Below, one piece after another: positions 56,207 through 64,000 of a stretch of DNA of 64,000 nucleotides. Both the position numbers and the translations under genes were made by a program. The stretch comes from CBDBND01 sp965207985 (GTDB taxonomy: Bacteria; Pseudomonadota; Alphaproteobacteria; Rhodospirillales; Rhodospirillaceae): assembly GCA_965207985.1 (NCBI GenBank), contig CBDBND010000018.1, positions 133,829-197,828 on the forward strand, given 5' to 3'. Within the stretch, counting starts at the first letter, position 1. Every line of letters starts with the position of its first letter. Under the pieces are notes generated by a model. The model did not search any database, was not told the DNA's origin, and saw nothing but the letters and a program-made list of their open reading frames with translations.

Positions 56207-57066
56207 GACGCGGCATGATCGAGCCGGGTCATCCCGGATTATCGGTCAGCAGGCAGTGTGCGCTGCTGTCGATCTCCCGGTCGTCGTTCTATTACACGCC
56301 CAAGGGTGAGAGCGAGATGAACCTCGCCCTGATGCGCGAGATCGATGAACAGTTCCTGGACACGCCGTTCTTTGGCGTCCGGCAGATGACGTGGCATTTG
56401 AAGAACGAAGGCCATTGCGTCAATGAGAAGCGGATTCGCCGCCTGATGCGGCTCATGGGCCTGATGCCGATCTACCAGAAGCCCAGCACCTCAAAGCCAG
56501 CGAAGGGGCACAAGACCTGGCCGTATCTACTCCGGGGGCTGAGTGTGAACAGACCGAACCAGGTCTGGGCAACGGATATCACCTACCTGCCGATGCGCCG
56601 GGGGTTCCTGTACCTGGTTGCCATCATGGATTGGTTTACCCGCACGGTGCTGGCTTGGCGCATCTCGAACACGCTGGAGGCTGACTTCTGCGTCGAGGCG
56701 TTAAACGAGGCGATCCACACGTTCGGTGCGCCGGAGATCATGAACACCGACCAGGGCAGCCAGTTCACCTCGTTTGCTTGGACCGACCGGCTTCGGCGGA
56801 TGGGCGTGCGCATCTCGATGGACGGCAAGGGGCGGTTCCTCGACAACATCTTCGTCGAGCGGCTTTGGCGCACGCTCAAATACGAGTGCGTCTATCTGCA
56901 CGCCTGGGAAAACGGCTCACAGGCCAGGGCCGGTATCCGCAAATGGATGACGTTCTACAATGAAAGGCGTCCTCATTCCGCCCTTGGCGGCAGGCCGCCC
57001 GCCGTGGTCTATTGGACGGCAAGCGAGCAAAACCAAACCGATCAGCAGGCACAGAAAGTAGCTTAA
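56203..57066 (+). CDS. IS3-family transposase orfB
   Basis: 287 residues of the rve integrase core. DDE: PNQVWATDITYLPMRRGFLY, EIMNTDQGSQFTSF and RFLDNIFVERLWRTLKYE. The C-terminal TFYNERRPHSALGGRPPA is typical. It appears intact. Confidence 0.94.
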   Translation: MRRGMIEPGHPGLSVSRQCALLSISRSSFYYTPKGESEMNLALMREIDEQFLDTPFFGVRQMTWHLKNEGHCVNEKRIRRLMRLMGLMPIYQKPSTSKPAKGHKTWPYLLRGLSVNRPNQVWATDITYLPMRRGFLYLVAIMDWFTRTVLAWRISNTLEADFCVEALNEAIHTFGAPEIMNTDQGSQFTSFAWTDRLRRMGVRISMDGKGRFLDNIFVERLWRTLKYECVYLHAWENGSQARAGIRKWMTFYNERRPHSALGGRPPAVVYWTASEQNQTDQQAQKVA

Positions 57067-57599
57067 ATCACACCAGAACCTGTCCAACAATTGGGGAGTA
57101 GCTCAATATTACATAGACAAGAATAGACTGCCAGAGAGTCATAATGTTAGAGCGTTACGTCTACATGCAGGACAAATGTTCGCTTTGGCGGCCGATACCA
57201 AGAAAGCTGTAGAAGTCTTGGAGAGATCCCTTTGGCCTGAACAACCCCCGTCGTGGCCGATAGATCGGAACACTTACATTACTGGAACTATAGCCTTTCT
57301 GAAGAAAGATAGGGATGCCTTTCATTTGGCATTGGAGAAATTGACTGAGGGCCAAAAAGAACAAGGGCGCGTTGATGCTCCGAATGTCGCAGTCTTGAAT
57401 CACCTCAAAGAATGCTGGTCAGTTGATTACTATTCGGTGCGTACTTCCAGTAAGTGCTAGCTTACTTATGCTGGTGACACAACTCATGGCAAAGCTAGTT
57501 AATAAGTGAACTTGTCATTTTCAGTGTCCGTCGTCAGATTATTTGGGACAGCGGGGGTTGATAAACTAAGAGAGAGTTTGGCCCATCTTGGTTTTCAGT

Positions 57600-58580
57600 T
57601 TAGGCGGCGGTTTTGCGGTGCTGCAAGCGCCGTTGATTGATGGTGTTTTGTTTGATTCTCTCCCTTTCGAGTAAGATGGTTTCGCCGCGCCCGAAGTAGA
57701 CGTCGGCGGGCGTCAGATTGCTCAGGCTCTCGTGGTAGCGGTGGTGATTGTAGTAGGCGACGAAGCGCCCGATCTTGGCCTTGAGATCGCCCGGCAGGAA
57801 GTAGTTCTCTAACAGGATGCGGTTCTTCAGGGTCTGATGCCACCGCTCGATCTTGCCCTGTGTCTGCGGGTGATAGGGTGCGCCGCGCACATGATCCATG
57901 CCGTTGTCGTCGAGCCATTCGGCCAGTTCGCTAGAGATGTAGGACGCGCCATTGTCTGACAGCAGGCGGGGCTTGTGCCGGACCTCGACCCGGTCGCAGC
58001 CTGAGGCCTGCAATGCTAGTTCCAGGGTGTCTGTGACGTCACTGGCCTTCATGGTCGTACACAGCGTCCAGGCGATGATGTAGCGGGAGTAATCATCCAG
58101 GATGGTGCTCAGGTAGAACCAGCCCCATCCGATGACCTTGATGTAGGTGAAGTCGGTCTGCCAAAGCTGGTTCGGGGCCGTGGTCTTATCCCTGAACTCA
58201 TCGTTCGCCTTGATCACCACAAACGCCGGGCTGGCGATCAGGTCATGGGCCTTGAGAAGCCGGTAAACACTGGCTTCCGAGACGAAGTAGGCCTGTGTAT
58301 CGGTGAACCGTACCGCCAGTTCCCGGGGCGACAGGTCCGGGTTCTCCAGGGCCATCTGGACAATCCGGTCACGGATCTCATCCGGGATGCGGTTCCACAC
58401 CCGGGACGGCTTGGGCGGCCTGTCTTCAAGGGCCTCAAGCCCGCCCTGCAGATAGCTGTTGTACCAGCGGTAAAACGTGGTGCGGGGAACCCCAAGGGTG
58501 TCCAACGTACGCTTGGCCGGCAGATGCGACTGTTCCACCAGCCTGATGATCTCGAGCTTCTCGGAGGCGGGGTATCTCAT
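57600..58580 (-). CDS. IS3-family transposase orfB
   Basis: 326 residues. A helix-turn-helix N-terminus (EIIRLVEQSHLPAKRTLDTL) is followed by the core: QLWQTDFTYIKVIGWGWFYL, LLSDNGASYISSELAEW and HPQTQGKIERWHQTLKNRI, then YHESLSNLTPADVYFG. It starts 4 bases inside orfA. Confidence 0.93.
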   Translation of the reverse strand: MRYPASEKLEIIRLVEQSHLPAKRTLDTLGVPRTTFYRWYNSYLQGGLEALEDRPPKPSRVWNRIPDEIRDRIVQMALENPDLSPRELAVRFTDTQAYFVSEASVYRLLKAHDLIASPAFVVIKANDEFRDKTTAPNQLWQTDFTYIKVIGWGWFYLSTILDDYSRYIIAWTLCTTMKASDVTDTLELALQASGCDRVEVRHKPRLLSDNGASYISSELAEWLDDNGMDHVRGAPYHPQTQGKIERWHQTLKNRILLENYFLPGDLKAKIGRFVAYYNHHRYHESLSNLTPADVYFGRGETILLERERIKQNTINQRRLQHRKTAA

Positions 58581-58951
58581 GCGTCGTCTCCCCCATCCCC
58601 GATCATGTTTTTTTTGAGAAGGCGCAGTTCCAGGGCCTGTTCGGCCACCACCACCTTGAGGTCGTGAGCCTGGCGGCGCAGCTCCTTGACCTCGCCCGTG
58701 TTGGCCTCACGGGCCGTATCACCGGCCAGGCGCTTCTTCCCGGCCTCAAGGAACTCCTTCGACCAGCTGTAATACATCCCCTGGGCTATGCCCTCACGGC
58801 GGCATAGCTCGGCAATCGGGTCCTCGCCGCGCAGTCCGGCCAGGACAATGCGGATCTTCTCCTCAGCACTGTAACGCTTGCGGGTCTTGCGGCGGATGTC
58901 CTTGACCGTCCGCTCCGCAACATCCTGGGATCGTTCTGTTCTATCTCTCAT
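58577..58951 (-). CDS. IS3-family transposase orfA
   Basis: 124 residues: RKRYSAEEKIRIVLAGLRGE, CRREGIAQGMYYSWSKEFLE and a long coiled coil with ALELRLLKKNM. It is the DNA-binding partner of orfB. Confidence 0.92.
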   Translation of the reverse strand: MRDRTERSQDVAERTVKDIRRKTRKRYSAEEKIRIVLAGLRGEDPIAELCRREGIAQGMYYSWSKEFLEAGKKRLAGDTAREANTGEVKELRRQAHDLKVVVAEQALELRLLKKNMIGDGGDDA

Positions 58952-59037
58952 CGTTCACTCCTCAATGATGACGATGAGCCAATAACACTCTCTTACGCAA
59001 TCACCCTAATCTGTTCCATTGGTCCTGACGGGGGACA

Positions 59038-59263
59038 GCCAAAGCGGTTCCACCAATACCTTACCGTTTCATAACTGATATCAATGCCCCGTTCGTGGAG
59101 GAGGTCTTCGATCTGGCACAGAGAGAGTGGAAATCGCACATACAGCATCACAACGCTGCGAATGACCTCGGGCGAGCTATTGAAGTAACGAAAGGGATTG
59201 TGCATCGCCAAAGGCTAAGAGACCTTACTTCCTGGCTCAAGCCAATTTAGTCTGACAGTGCCC
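59038..59263 (-). mobile_element. IS6-family remnant (N-terminal part and right end)
   Basis: It encodes HNPFRYFNSSPEVIRSVVML, YVRFPLSLCQIEDLLHERG and ETVRYWWNRFG, followed by the inverted repeat end TTTAGTCTGACAGTGCCC at 59246-59263. The rest is interrupted by the IS3 element. It is a slightly different lineage from the copies at 22 and 26 kb. Confidence 0.88.
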
Positions 59264-59611
59264 ATGCGCGTCAACCGGCCAAGGCCGCGTCGATTGTGTT
59301 TGCAAGCCCGGATAATTCCCGATCTCTCGTGCCGTTGATTCCGATAAGTCAATCAACTGTGCCAGCATATCCCAGAAACCATACTGTTCACCTTGTGACA
59401 TTGTCGGCCGAACGGTACGGTTGAGCGAAGCCAGAGCGCGCTAAAACTGCCCCGCCGGACAGATCATGAGTTTTTGAAGACACCGACGTACGGGTTGTGC
59501 CGGGCCTTGCCGTAGACAATTGGCGTCATCGCCGATCAGCCGGAAAGCGCTTTTGGCGCCTCGCTGGGTTCGGTAATGAAGTCTCTGGCTGGCGATGGTA
59601 GGGTGTCTGTC
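59264..59611. other. Intergenic region upstream of the flavin oxidoreductase
   Basis: No gene or clear promoter recognised. Confidence 0.4.
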
Positions 59612-60994
59612 ATGAGTAAGGCAAAGCGGGCAGCCGCGCCGAGAAGGGTCGCCATCATAGGCGGGGGCGTTTCGGGCCTGGGTGTGGCTTGGGTACTGGA
59701 CCGTCACCCTGACCGGTTCGATTTCCGGCTGTTCGAAGCGCAGGACCGGCTCGGCGGCAACGCCATGACGGTTGACATGCCCCAGAACGACGGCACGAAG
59801 ATTCCGTTCGACATTTCCGTCACCGCCTGCATTCCCTCTGTCTACCACCACATCCTCTTGTTCATGGAGCAGCACGGGATTGACTTGGTCGATACGCGGT
59901 TCAGCTACAGCGTGCGGTATCGAGGCGGCATCTACGCGCACGACTTCGATTCCGATATAGGGCGTGAACTGCGGCCGGAAATCGTTAAGTTCCAGAGGCT
60001 CCTGCAGCGCCTGAAGTGGTTTGGCTGGCTCAACCGTACGCGGTCGAAGCTGTTGAATGCGCTCAACCCGTTCAACTACGTCAGCATGGGCACGGTGCTC
60101 AATTTCGGCCGCTTCTCGGGCGATTTCCGCTACAAGGTTTTGAAGCCGATGTTCGTCAACTTCCTGATGGCGACCAACGTGTTCGACATGCCGGCGTCGC
60201 TGTTCGCGCGCTACCTGGAGTTTTTCGACGTTGAGAAGGCGACGCCGATGCTGACCTGGAACGGCGGCACGCGGCGCATCTACGAGGAAATGTCGGCGGG
60301 CTTCCAGGATAAGATCCATCTCGGCCGTCCGGTGCGGAAGGTTTATCGGTGCCCGTCTGAGGTTGTCGTCGAGGACGAGGACGGAAACACCGAGACGTTT
60401 GACGATGTCGTCTTCGCCTGTAACGCGAACCAGACGCTGATGATGTTGGACCAACCGACCCTGCTGGAGGGCTGGCTGCTGTCGTCGATCCGCTACGAGA
60501 GCGAGCTCCACAACCACGCCATTGTCCATTGGGACGACTCAGTGCTGCCGGACAACGTGGTCAGGCCGCTGGACACGCGCAGCAACCACATCGAGCAGTA
60601 CGGCGCCCGGCCCGACAATTATGAGATCACCTATATCATGCACAACCAGCAGCCCTGGGCGAAAGGCTCGGACAAGCCATGTCTGGTGACTTACAACCCG
60701 GTCACCAAGATCGACGAGGCGAAGATCGTCCTGCGGCACTGGTTCCAGCACATCGTCCACGATGTGCGCCACGTCGCCTTGCTGGTCCACCTGTTCCGCT
60801 TCATCCAGGGCAGGCGGCGGAGTTGGCATTGCGGCGCCCACACGCTGATCAACGCGCAGGAGACGTGCCTCGTCACCGGCCTCGTCACCGCGCGGCAGTT
60901 AGGGGCAGACTATCCCTTCGAGGATTCAGAAGCACGCAAGTGGTTCAACTTCTACGGCCGCATAATGTACGGGTGGCGCCTTAGGAAGGCGTGA
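59612..60994 (+). CDS. FAD-dependent amine oxidase-like oxidoreductase
   Basis: 460 residues from the ATG at 59612. The dinucleotide motif is RRVAIIGGGVSGLGVAWVLD with FEAQDRLGGNAMTVD. The later parts read RYLEFFDVEKATPMLTWNGG and WHCGAHTLINAQETCLVTGL. The family includes NAD(P)/FAD proteins near cyclopropane fatty acid synthase genes. No such partner gene is visible here. The substrate is unknown. Confidence 0.85.
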   Translation: MSKAKRAAAPRRVAIIGGGVSGLGVAWVLDRHPDRFDFRLFEAQDRLGGNAMTVDMPQNDGTKIPFDISVTACIPSVYHHILLFMEQHGIDLVDTRFSYSVRYRGGIYAHDFDSDIGRELRPEIVKFQRLLQRLKWFGWLNRTRSKLLNALNPFNYVSMGTVLNFGRFSGDFRYKVLKPMFVNFLMATNVFDMPASLFARYLEFFDVEKATPMLTWNGGTRRIYEEMSAGFQDKIHLGRPVRKVYRCPSEVVVEDEDGNTETFDDVVFACNANQTLMMLDQPTLLEGWLLSSIRYESELHNHAIVHWDDSVLPDNVVRPLDTRSNHIEQYGARPDNYEITYIMHNQQPWAKGSDKPCLVTYNPVTKIDEAKIVLRHWFQHIVHDVRHVALLVHLFRFIQGRRRSWHCGAHTLINAQETCLVTGLVTARQLGADYPFEDSEARKWFNFYGRIMYGWRLRKA

Positions 60995-61054
60995 ACGGCG
61001 GATCGTTATCAATGGTCGAAGACACCCGATCGCCGACAGCGCACCCGTTGGCGC

Positions 61055-61160
61055 CCACACCCTTATGACTGTCCACGTCACCTTGCCGACGATGTGGACG
61101 TCCTCGGTAAGGCACTTGTAGCCGGCGTAATCGGCGTTGGCTGGCAGGAAGCAGTTCGCC
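61055..61160 (-). pseudogene. S24/LexA-like repressor C-terminal remnant
   Basis: The minus frame reads NCFLPANADYAGYKCLTEDV then HIVGKVTWTVIRVW. The pattern LxPxNxxYxxxxxTEDVxIVGKV is the end of phage-type S24 repressors. No intact upstream domain is seen. Confidence 0.5.
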
Positions 61161-61826
61161 GACCACCCGCAGCCCCCGCCGAGCGCGACCGCCCTGCTAG
61201 CACCTGGGATCACGATTTGCTGATACGTCAGTCTTTGAAGCGACGTTGATGGACCTATGTTTTGGTCAGAGGAAGGGCTTGGCGTTTTCATTCTAGGCCT
61301 CGATGAAATGGTCGATGTGCTGGGCAGTTGGGCGACGGAGGAGAATGAGGCGCCGCGCAGGAACTGGCTTTCCTGGACAGAGCACCAGACCTCGACCTGC
61401 ACCTCCCGAAAATCTTATCCATCGGTCTTCATGATCCAAACCGCTTAGTTGCGGATAAGGTGTTCGGAAATGACAGGGCTCAGACAGCCAGGAGCCAGTG
61501 TAGGATGGGCGCCAGGCCCATGCAGGCCAGGAGGCGTTTGGCGAGATGGCACCCAAACAAGCAAACGCGGTGATTGGCGTTCAGGTCACGACGGATGTGG
61601 CTCTCTACGATATCGGGGTGGCGGGACGATCTAAATGACTTGGTGTGGGAACCCGACCGTGACCGAGGAGGCGTAATCGTGGCGTGACCGGGGACGGGGT
61701 CGACGGCTTTCGGGCAGGAAGAACTCGGCATGGGACATCGGTGAAGGTCTGCCCGCACCCAGGTTCGGCGATACGTCCTGCACCAAGATGAGCGAGCAGG
61801 GGGTCAGTGGACTATTGCGAGATATT
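61161..61826. other. Degraded DNA between an S24 remnant and an IS5 element
   Basis: Short frames only. A minus-strand stretch reading HPDIVESHIRRDLNANHRVC near 61500-61620 looks like broken coding sequence of unknown origin. Confidence 0.35.
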
Positions 61827-61837
61827 AGGGTGTGGAC

Positions 61838-62260
61838 TCAATTGATCCAGCATCTTATGGCGAAGAGTTGGATCATTGCGAGGAAGTTTTTGGCTGATTT
61901 CTCGAAGCGCGTTGCTAATCGGCGCATGTCTTTCATCTTGCAGAAGAACCGCTCGACGATGGTCCTTTGGGCATAGAGGTTTGGATCGTGCGGGATAGGA
62001 TTACGCGCGTTGCTCTTTGAAGGAATGACAGCCAGCGCTCCTTCATCGGCGATTTGCTGCCTGATTTTGGCGGTGCCATAGGCCTTATCAGCGACGATGG
62101 CGAGCGGGGCCTTTTCCCAATCCAGGAAAGAGCCCATGGCTTGGCTGTCATGGACCTGCCCGCCGGTGATGTCCAGCCGGAGCGGGCGGCCCTTGGCATC
62201 TACGGCCGCGTGAACCTTACTTGTGCGACCCGCGCGTGAGCGTCCAATACCTTCTGCCAA
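61838..62260 (-). CDS. IS5-family transposase, C-terminal part (orfB)
   Basis: The frame covers SKVHAAVDAKGRPLRLDITG, GQVHDSQAM, VADKAYGTAKIRQQIADEGA and TIVERFFCKMKDMRRLATRF, carrying the second D and E of the DDE triad. It is read after a -1 shift from orfA at the A6G5 run (TC AAAAAAGGGGGC), a classic A AAA AAG slippery site. Confidence 0.88.
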   Translation of the reverse strand: MAEGIGRSRAGRTSKVHAAVDAKGRPLRLDITGGQVHDSQAMGSFLDWEKAPLAIVADKAYGTAKIRQQIADEGALAVIPSKSNARNPIPHDPNLYAQRTIVERFFCKMKDMRRLATRFEKSAKNFLAMIQLFAIRCWIN

Positions 62261-62598
62261 GCCCCCTTTTTTGACCCTGCCGCTGCGCGGTGAGCCTTGA
62301 CGATGGAACTGTCAATGAAGATCAGACTGTCCTCGCACTGCTTGGCAAGAGCATCGAAAATGCCTTGCCATACACCCCGCTCACCCCATCGGGTGTAGCG
62401 GTTATAGACCGTGGTCCGCGGGCCGTAACGCTCCGGTAAGTCCCGCCATGGGGCACCCGTGCGCAGAATATAGAAGATACCGTTCAAGACCTGACGGTCA
62501 TCCTTACGCTGAGGACCGCGCCCCTGTTTGGGAAGAAGTGGGCCGATCACCGACCACTCCTCATCTGTCAAATCAAACCGTGCCACTCTTGCCTCCAA
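62200..62598 (-). CDS. IS5-family transposase, N-terminal part (orfA)
   Basis: 132 residues: RFDLTDEEWSVIGPLLPKQG, APWRDLPERYGPRTTVYNRY and LIFIDSSIVKAHRAAAGSKK, the latter with the first catalytic D. Read alone it ends at RFTRP; slippage at AAAAAAG would extend it into orfB. Confidence 0.88.
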   Translation of the reverse strand: MEARVARFDLTDEEWSVIGPLLPKQGRGPQRKDDRQVLNGIFYILRTGAPWRDLPERYGPRTTVYNRYTRWGERGVWQGIFDALAKQCEDSLIFIDSSIVKAHRAAAGSKKGAWQKVLDAHARVAQVRFTRP

Positions 62599-62731
62599 TA
62601 AAAGAGGCTGTGAATCACACCTGCTTAGGTAAAATCAAGACATTGAATTGGGTTCACACCCTCAGTCAGTGAGGTGGTCCCACTTGTTTGGACAGTCTGA
62701 CGGCTTATCTAAGGTGTATTCCGCTGTCTGA

Positions 62732-63661
62732 TCATGCCGCCAGAATCCTGTTTATCATATTTGATTTCTGTTGTTGGGCCTGTGGGGATGTGGGCAAGGC
62801 GGTAGTCTTGTCCAACATATCCACAGGCTGCCCCGCCGCGTAGGCTTCCGCCGGCGTTTTGCCTCCGAGCGACGAATGGGGCCGCTCGGTGTTGTAGAAC
62901 CCGATCCATTCGCCGATGACCCTCTCGGCGTGGAAGCCGTCGGTCAGCTCGTGCAGGTGAACCGCCTCGTACTTGAGAGAGCGCCACAGTCGCTCAATGA
63001 AGATGTTGTCCATGCACCGGCCGCGCCCGTCCATGGAGATCGTGATCCCGGCCTCCTTGAGGCGGCCGGTGACCTCGAAGCTGGTGAACTGGCTGCCCTG
63101 GTCGGTGTTGAAGATCTCCGGCCTGCCGGAGGTGTCGAGCGCCTCATTCAAGGCCTCGACGCAGAACCGGGCATCCATGGTGTTCGACAGCCGCCAGGCC
63201 AGGACCCGGCGGCTCGCCCAGTCCATCACCGCGACCAGATAAAGGAAGCCGCGCCTGAGCGGGATGTAGGTGATGTCGGCGCACCAGACATGGTCGGGGC
63301 GCTCGATGGCGAGGCCCTTGAGACGGTACGGATAGACCCGGTGTTCGGGATGGGGCGTGCTCGTCTTCGGCGCCCGGTAGATCGCCTCCAGCCCCATCAG
63401 GCGCATGAGGCGCCGAACCCGGTGACGGCCGACGACACCCCCCTCGCGGCGCAAATGACGGGCCATCTGACGGGACCCATAGAACGGATGTTTAAGGAAC
63501 AACTCGTCGATGCGCCGCATCAGCGCCAGGTTGGCCGGGCTCTCGCCCCGCAGCCTGTAATAGAGAGATGATCGGCTGATCGACAGTATCTCGCATTGAC
63601 GGCTCAAGCTGAGACCGGAAACGTCGCGGCGCACCATCGCCTTGCGCTCCGGCCGGCTCAT
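62732..63661 (-). CDS. IS3-family transposase orfB
   Basis: 309 residues. DDE: DHVWCADITYIPLRRGFLYL, EIFNTDQGSQFTSFEVTGRL and RCMDNIFIERLWRSLKYE, then GFYNTERPHSSLGGKTPAEA. It starts 4 bases inside orfA. Confidence 0.94.
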   Translation of the reverse strand: MSRPERKAMVRRDVSGLSLSRQCEILSISRSSLYYRLRGESPANLALMRRIDELFLKHPFYGSRQMARHLRREGGVVGRHRVRRLMRLMGLEAIYRAPKTSTPHPEHRVYPYRLKGLAIERPDHVWCADITYIPLRRGFLYLVAVMDWASRRVLAWRLSNTMDARFCVEALNEALDTSGRPEIFNTDQGSQFTSFEVTGRLKEAGITISMDGRGRCMDNIFIERLWRSLKYEAVHLHELTDGFHAERVIGEWIGFYNTERPHSSLGGKTPAEAYAAGQPVDMLDKTTALPTSPQAQQQKSNMINRILAA

Positions 63662-63939
63662 CGCTTGAGCCCTTTGGCCAAAAAATCCCGCTCCACCGTC
63701 AACTGGCCGATCTTGGCATGAAGATCGTGGACCTCGGCCTCAATGTCCCGGCGGGACGCCTCCACGCCGTTCGAGAACACATCGCCCAGGCCGTCCATGG
63801 CCTGGCGCTTCCATGTGCTGACCTGATTGGGGTGAACCTCATAGCGCGCCGCGATCTCCTGGATCGTCCGGTCGCCACGTAGCGCCTCCAGCGCCACCTT
63901 CGCCTTGAACTCAGGCGTGAACTTCCGTCGCTTCGTCAT
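63658..63939 (-). CDS. IS3-family transposase orfA
   Basis: 93 residues: MTKRRKFTPEFKAKVALEAL, RYEVHPNQVSTWKRQAMDG and the coiled coil EVHDLHAKIGQLTVERDFLA. The gene lies 61 bp from the window edge. Confidence 0.93.
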   Translation of the reverse strand: MTKRRKFTPEFKAKVALEALRGDRTIQEIAARYEVHPNQVSTWKRQAMDGLGDVFSNGVEASRRDIEAEVHDLHAKIGQLTVERDFLAKGLKR

Positions 63940-64000
63940 CTCGTATTCCTCCGTAACCGGGGGAATACACCTTAAACAACTGTCCGATTTTCCAGGACCA

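Larger units (their letters stand above)
55833..57105 (+). mobile_element. IS3-family insertion sequence (complete)
   Basis: 1273 bp with inverted repeats TGAGCTACTCCCC at both ends (continuing similarly to GGACA). It lies within a secreted-protein gene. Copies of a 17-bp direct repeat, ATATTACATAGACAAGA, flank it at 55814-55830 and 57106-57122. Confidence 0.92.
55814..57122. repeat. 17-bp direct repeats flanking the IS3 element
   Basis: ATATTACATAGACAAGA is at 55814-55830 and at 57106-57122. IS3-family target duplications are normally 3-5 bp, so 17 bp is unexpected. The left copy is separated from the IS by TA, the right copy abuts it. Confidence 0.85.
55595..57460 (+). pseudogene. Secreted helical-repeat protein split by an IS3 element
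   Basis: The gene starts MKNSNIQTLFAVLFTVVFST at 55595 (signal peptide). A frame change near 55670 joins it to QDQCKLDDKIKSEALAMDHQ and LAANECFRSAAELIAYYIDK, where the IS3 element (55833-57105) interrupts. After the IS the frame resumes NRLPESHNVRALRLHAGQMF, ALAADTKKAVEVLERSLWPE and ends SVRTSSKC at 57460. The alternating helices look TPR-like. The combined protein would be about 170 residues. The function is unknown and both lesions inactivate it. Confidence 0.65.
57524..59037 (-). mobile_element. IS3-family insertion sequence nested in an IS6 remnant
   Basis: About 1.51 kb. Ends TGTCCGTCGTCAG (left) and TGTCCCCCGTCAG (reverse complement of right), followed by AAGAGAGAG-like inner repeats at both ends. 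The right end abuts IS6 coding sequence at 59038. The left flank is not IS6, so part of the host IS6 has been deleted. Confidence 0.85.
61827..62662 (-). mobile_element. IS5-family (IS427-type) insertion sequence
   Basis: About 836 bp. Inverted repeats AGGGTGTGGACTCAATT (left) and AGGGTGTGAACCCAATT (reverse complement of right) bound two overlapping reading frames. TA flanks the left end. Confidence 0.88.
62690..63986 (-). mobile_element. IS3-family insertion sequence at the right edge
   Basis: About 1.3 kb. Both ends carry TAAGGTGTATTCC inside a longer inverted repeat starting GGACAGT. Both ORFs are open. Confidence 0.85.

Noticed and set aside
1..64000. CRISPR arrays and tRNA/rRNA genes
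   Set aside because: No regularly spaced repeats and no tRNA- or rRNA-like sequence was seen while reading both strands.

Overview
The window looks like a chromosome segment from an alphaproteobacterium. The evidence is an alphaproteobacterial-type rpsD and gltX, class II DAHP synthase, a trmJ-gltX-nadE run, DUF1838, a PopZ-like remnant and TRAP/NCS2 transporters. The left 18 kb is ordinary core genome. From about 18 kb rightwards it is an accessory zone packed with insertion sequences. I name genes from family motifs seen in the translations; nothing was searched against a database.

1-17.9 kb, almost all on the minus strand: a class I SAM methyltransferase cut by the window edge, an IorB-type molybdenum hydroxylase subunit with a disrupted Tat signal, a small secreted Rap1a/Tai-like protein, an AT-rich FkbM methyltransferase, rpsD with its own terminator, a peptide-type ABC substrate-binding protein, an amidohydrolase, the tight run trmJ-gltX-nadE, class II DAHP synthase, a Tat-exported DUF1838 protein, glutathione reductase and a MotA/MotB (PomA/PomB-like) stator pair.

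18-35 kb: a truncated IS630, an IS5 remnant, an NCS2 permease with an unusual soluble C-terminal domain, the N-terminal stump of a tyrosine integrase, and two IS6-family copies in the same orientation. These copies flank a TonB-dependent receptor, a PAPS-reductase pseudogene and a PopZ-like remnant. A second TonB receptor is cut by IS6 copy 2. Then come a Tat-exported HD-like protein, a complete TRAP dicarboxylate-type transporter (dctPQM), a second NCS2 permease with the same C-terminal domain, and a YciI protein.

35-43 kb: a two-subunit Rieske ring-hydroxylating dioxygenase, then a candidate RiPP locus. The RiPP locus is an 85-residue precursor with two tandem copies of a GGNFVSAP-containing core followed by a radical SAM/SPASM enzyme of the FxsB-like (three-residue cyclophane) type. 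After it come a small gene and a Tat-signal-bearing SAM methyltransferase that is a paralogue of the one at the left edge. The C-terminal catalytic part of a tyrosine integrase follows, on the opposite strand to the N-terminal stump 21 kb away.

44-64 kb: truncated IS3, intact IS481, a GC-rich minus-strand block resembling an integrative or conjugative element backbone (RHH protein, DUF2493 protein, SSB, a protein with five zinc-ribbon repeats, small unknown proteins), a second IS630 copy with a frameshifted transposase, a bacterial voltage-gated sodium channel, decaying genes (metallophosphoesterase, a secreted protein split by an IS3), nested IS3-in-IS6, a flavin-dependent oxidoreductase, IS5 (IS427-type) and a final IS3. 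The most promising novelty is the RiPP locus at 38.2-40.2 kb. The duplicated NCS2 permeases with an ATPase-like tail come next.
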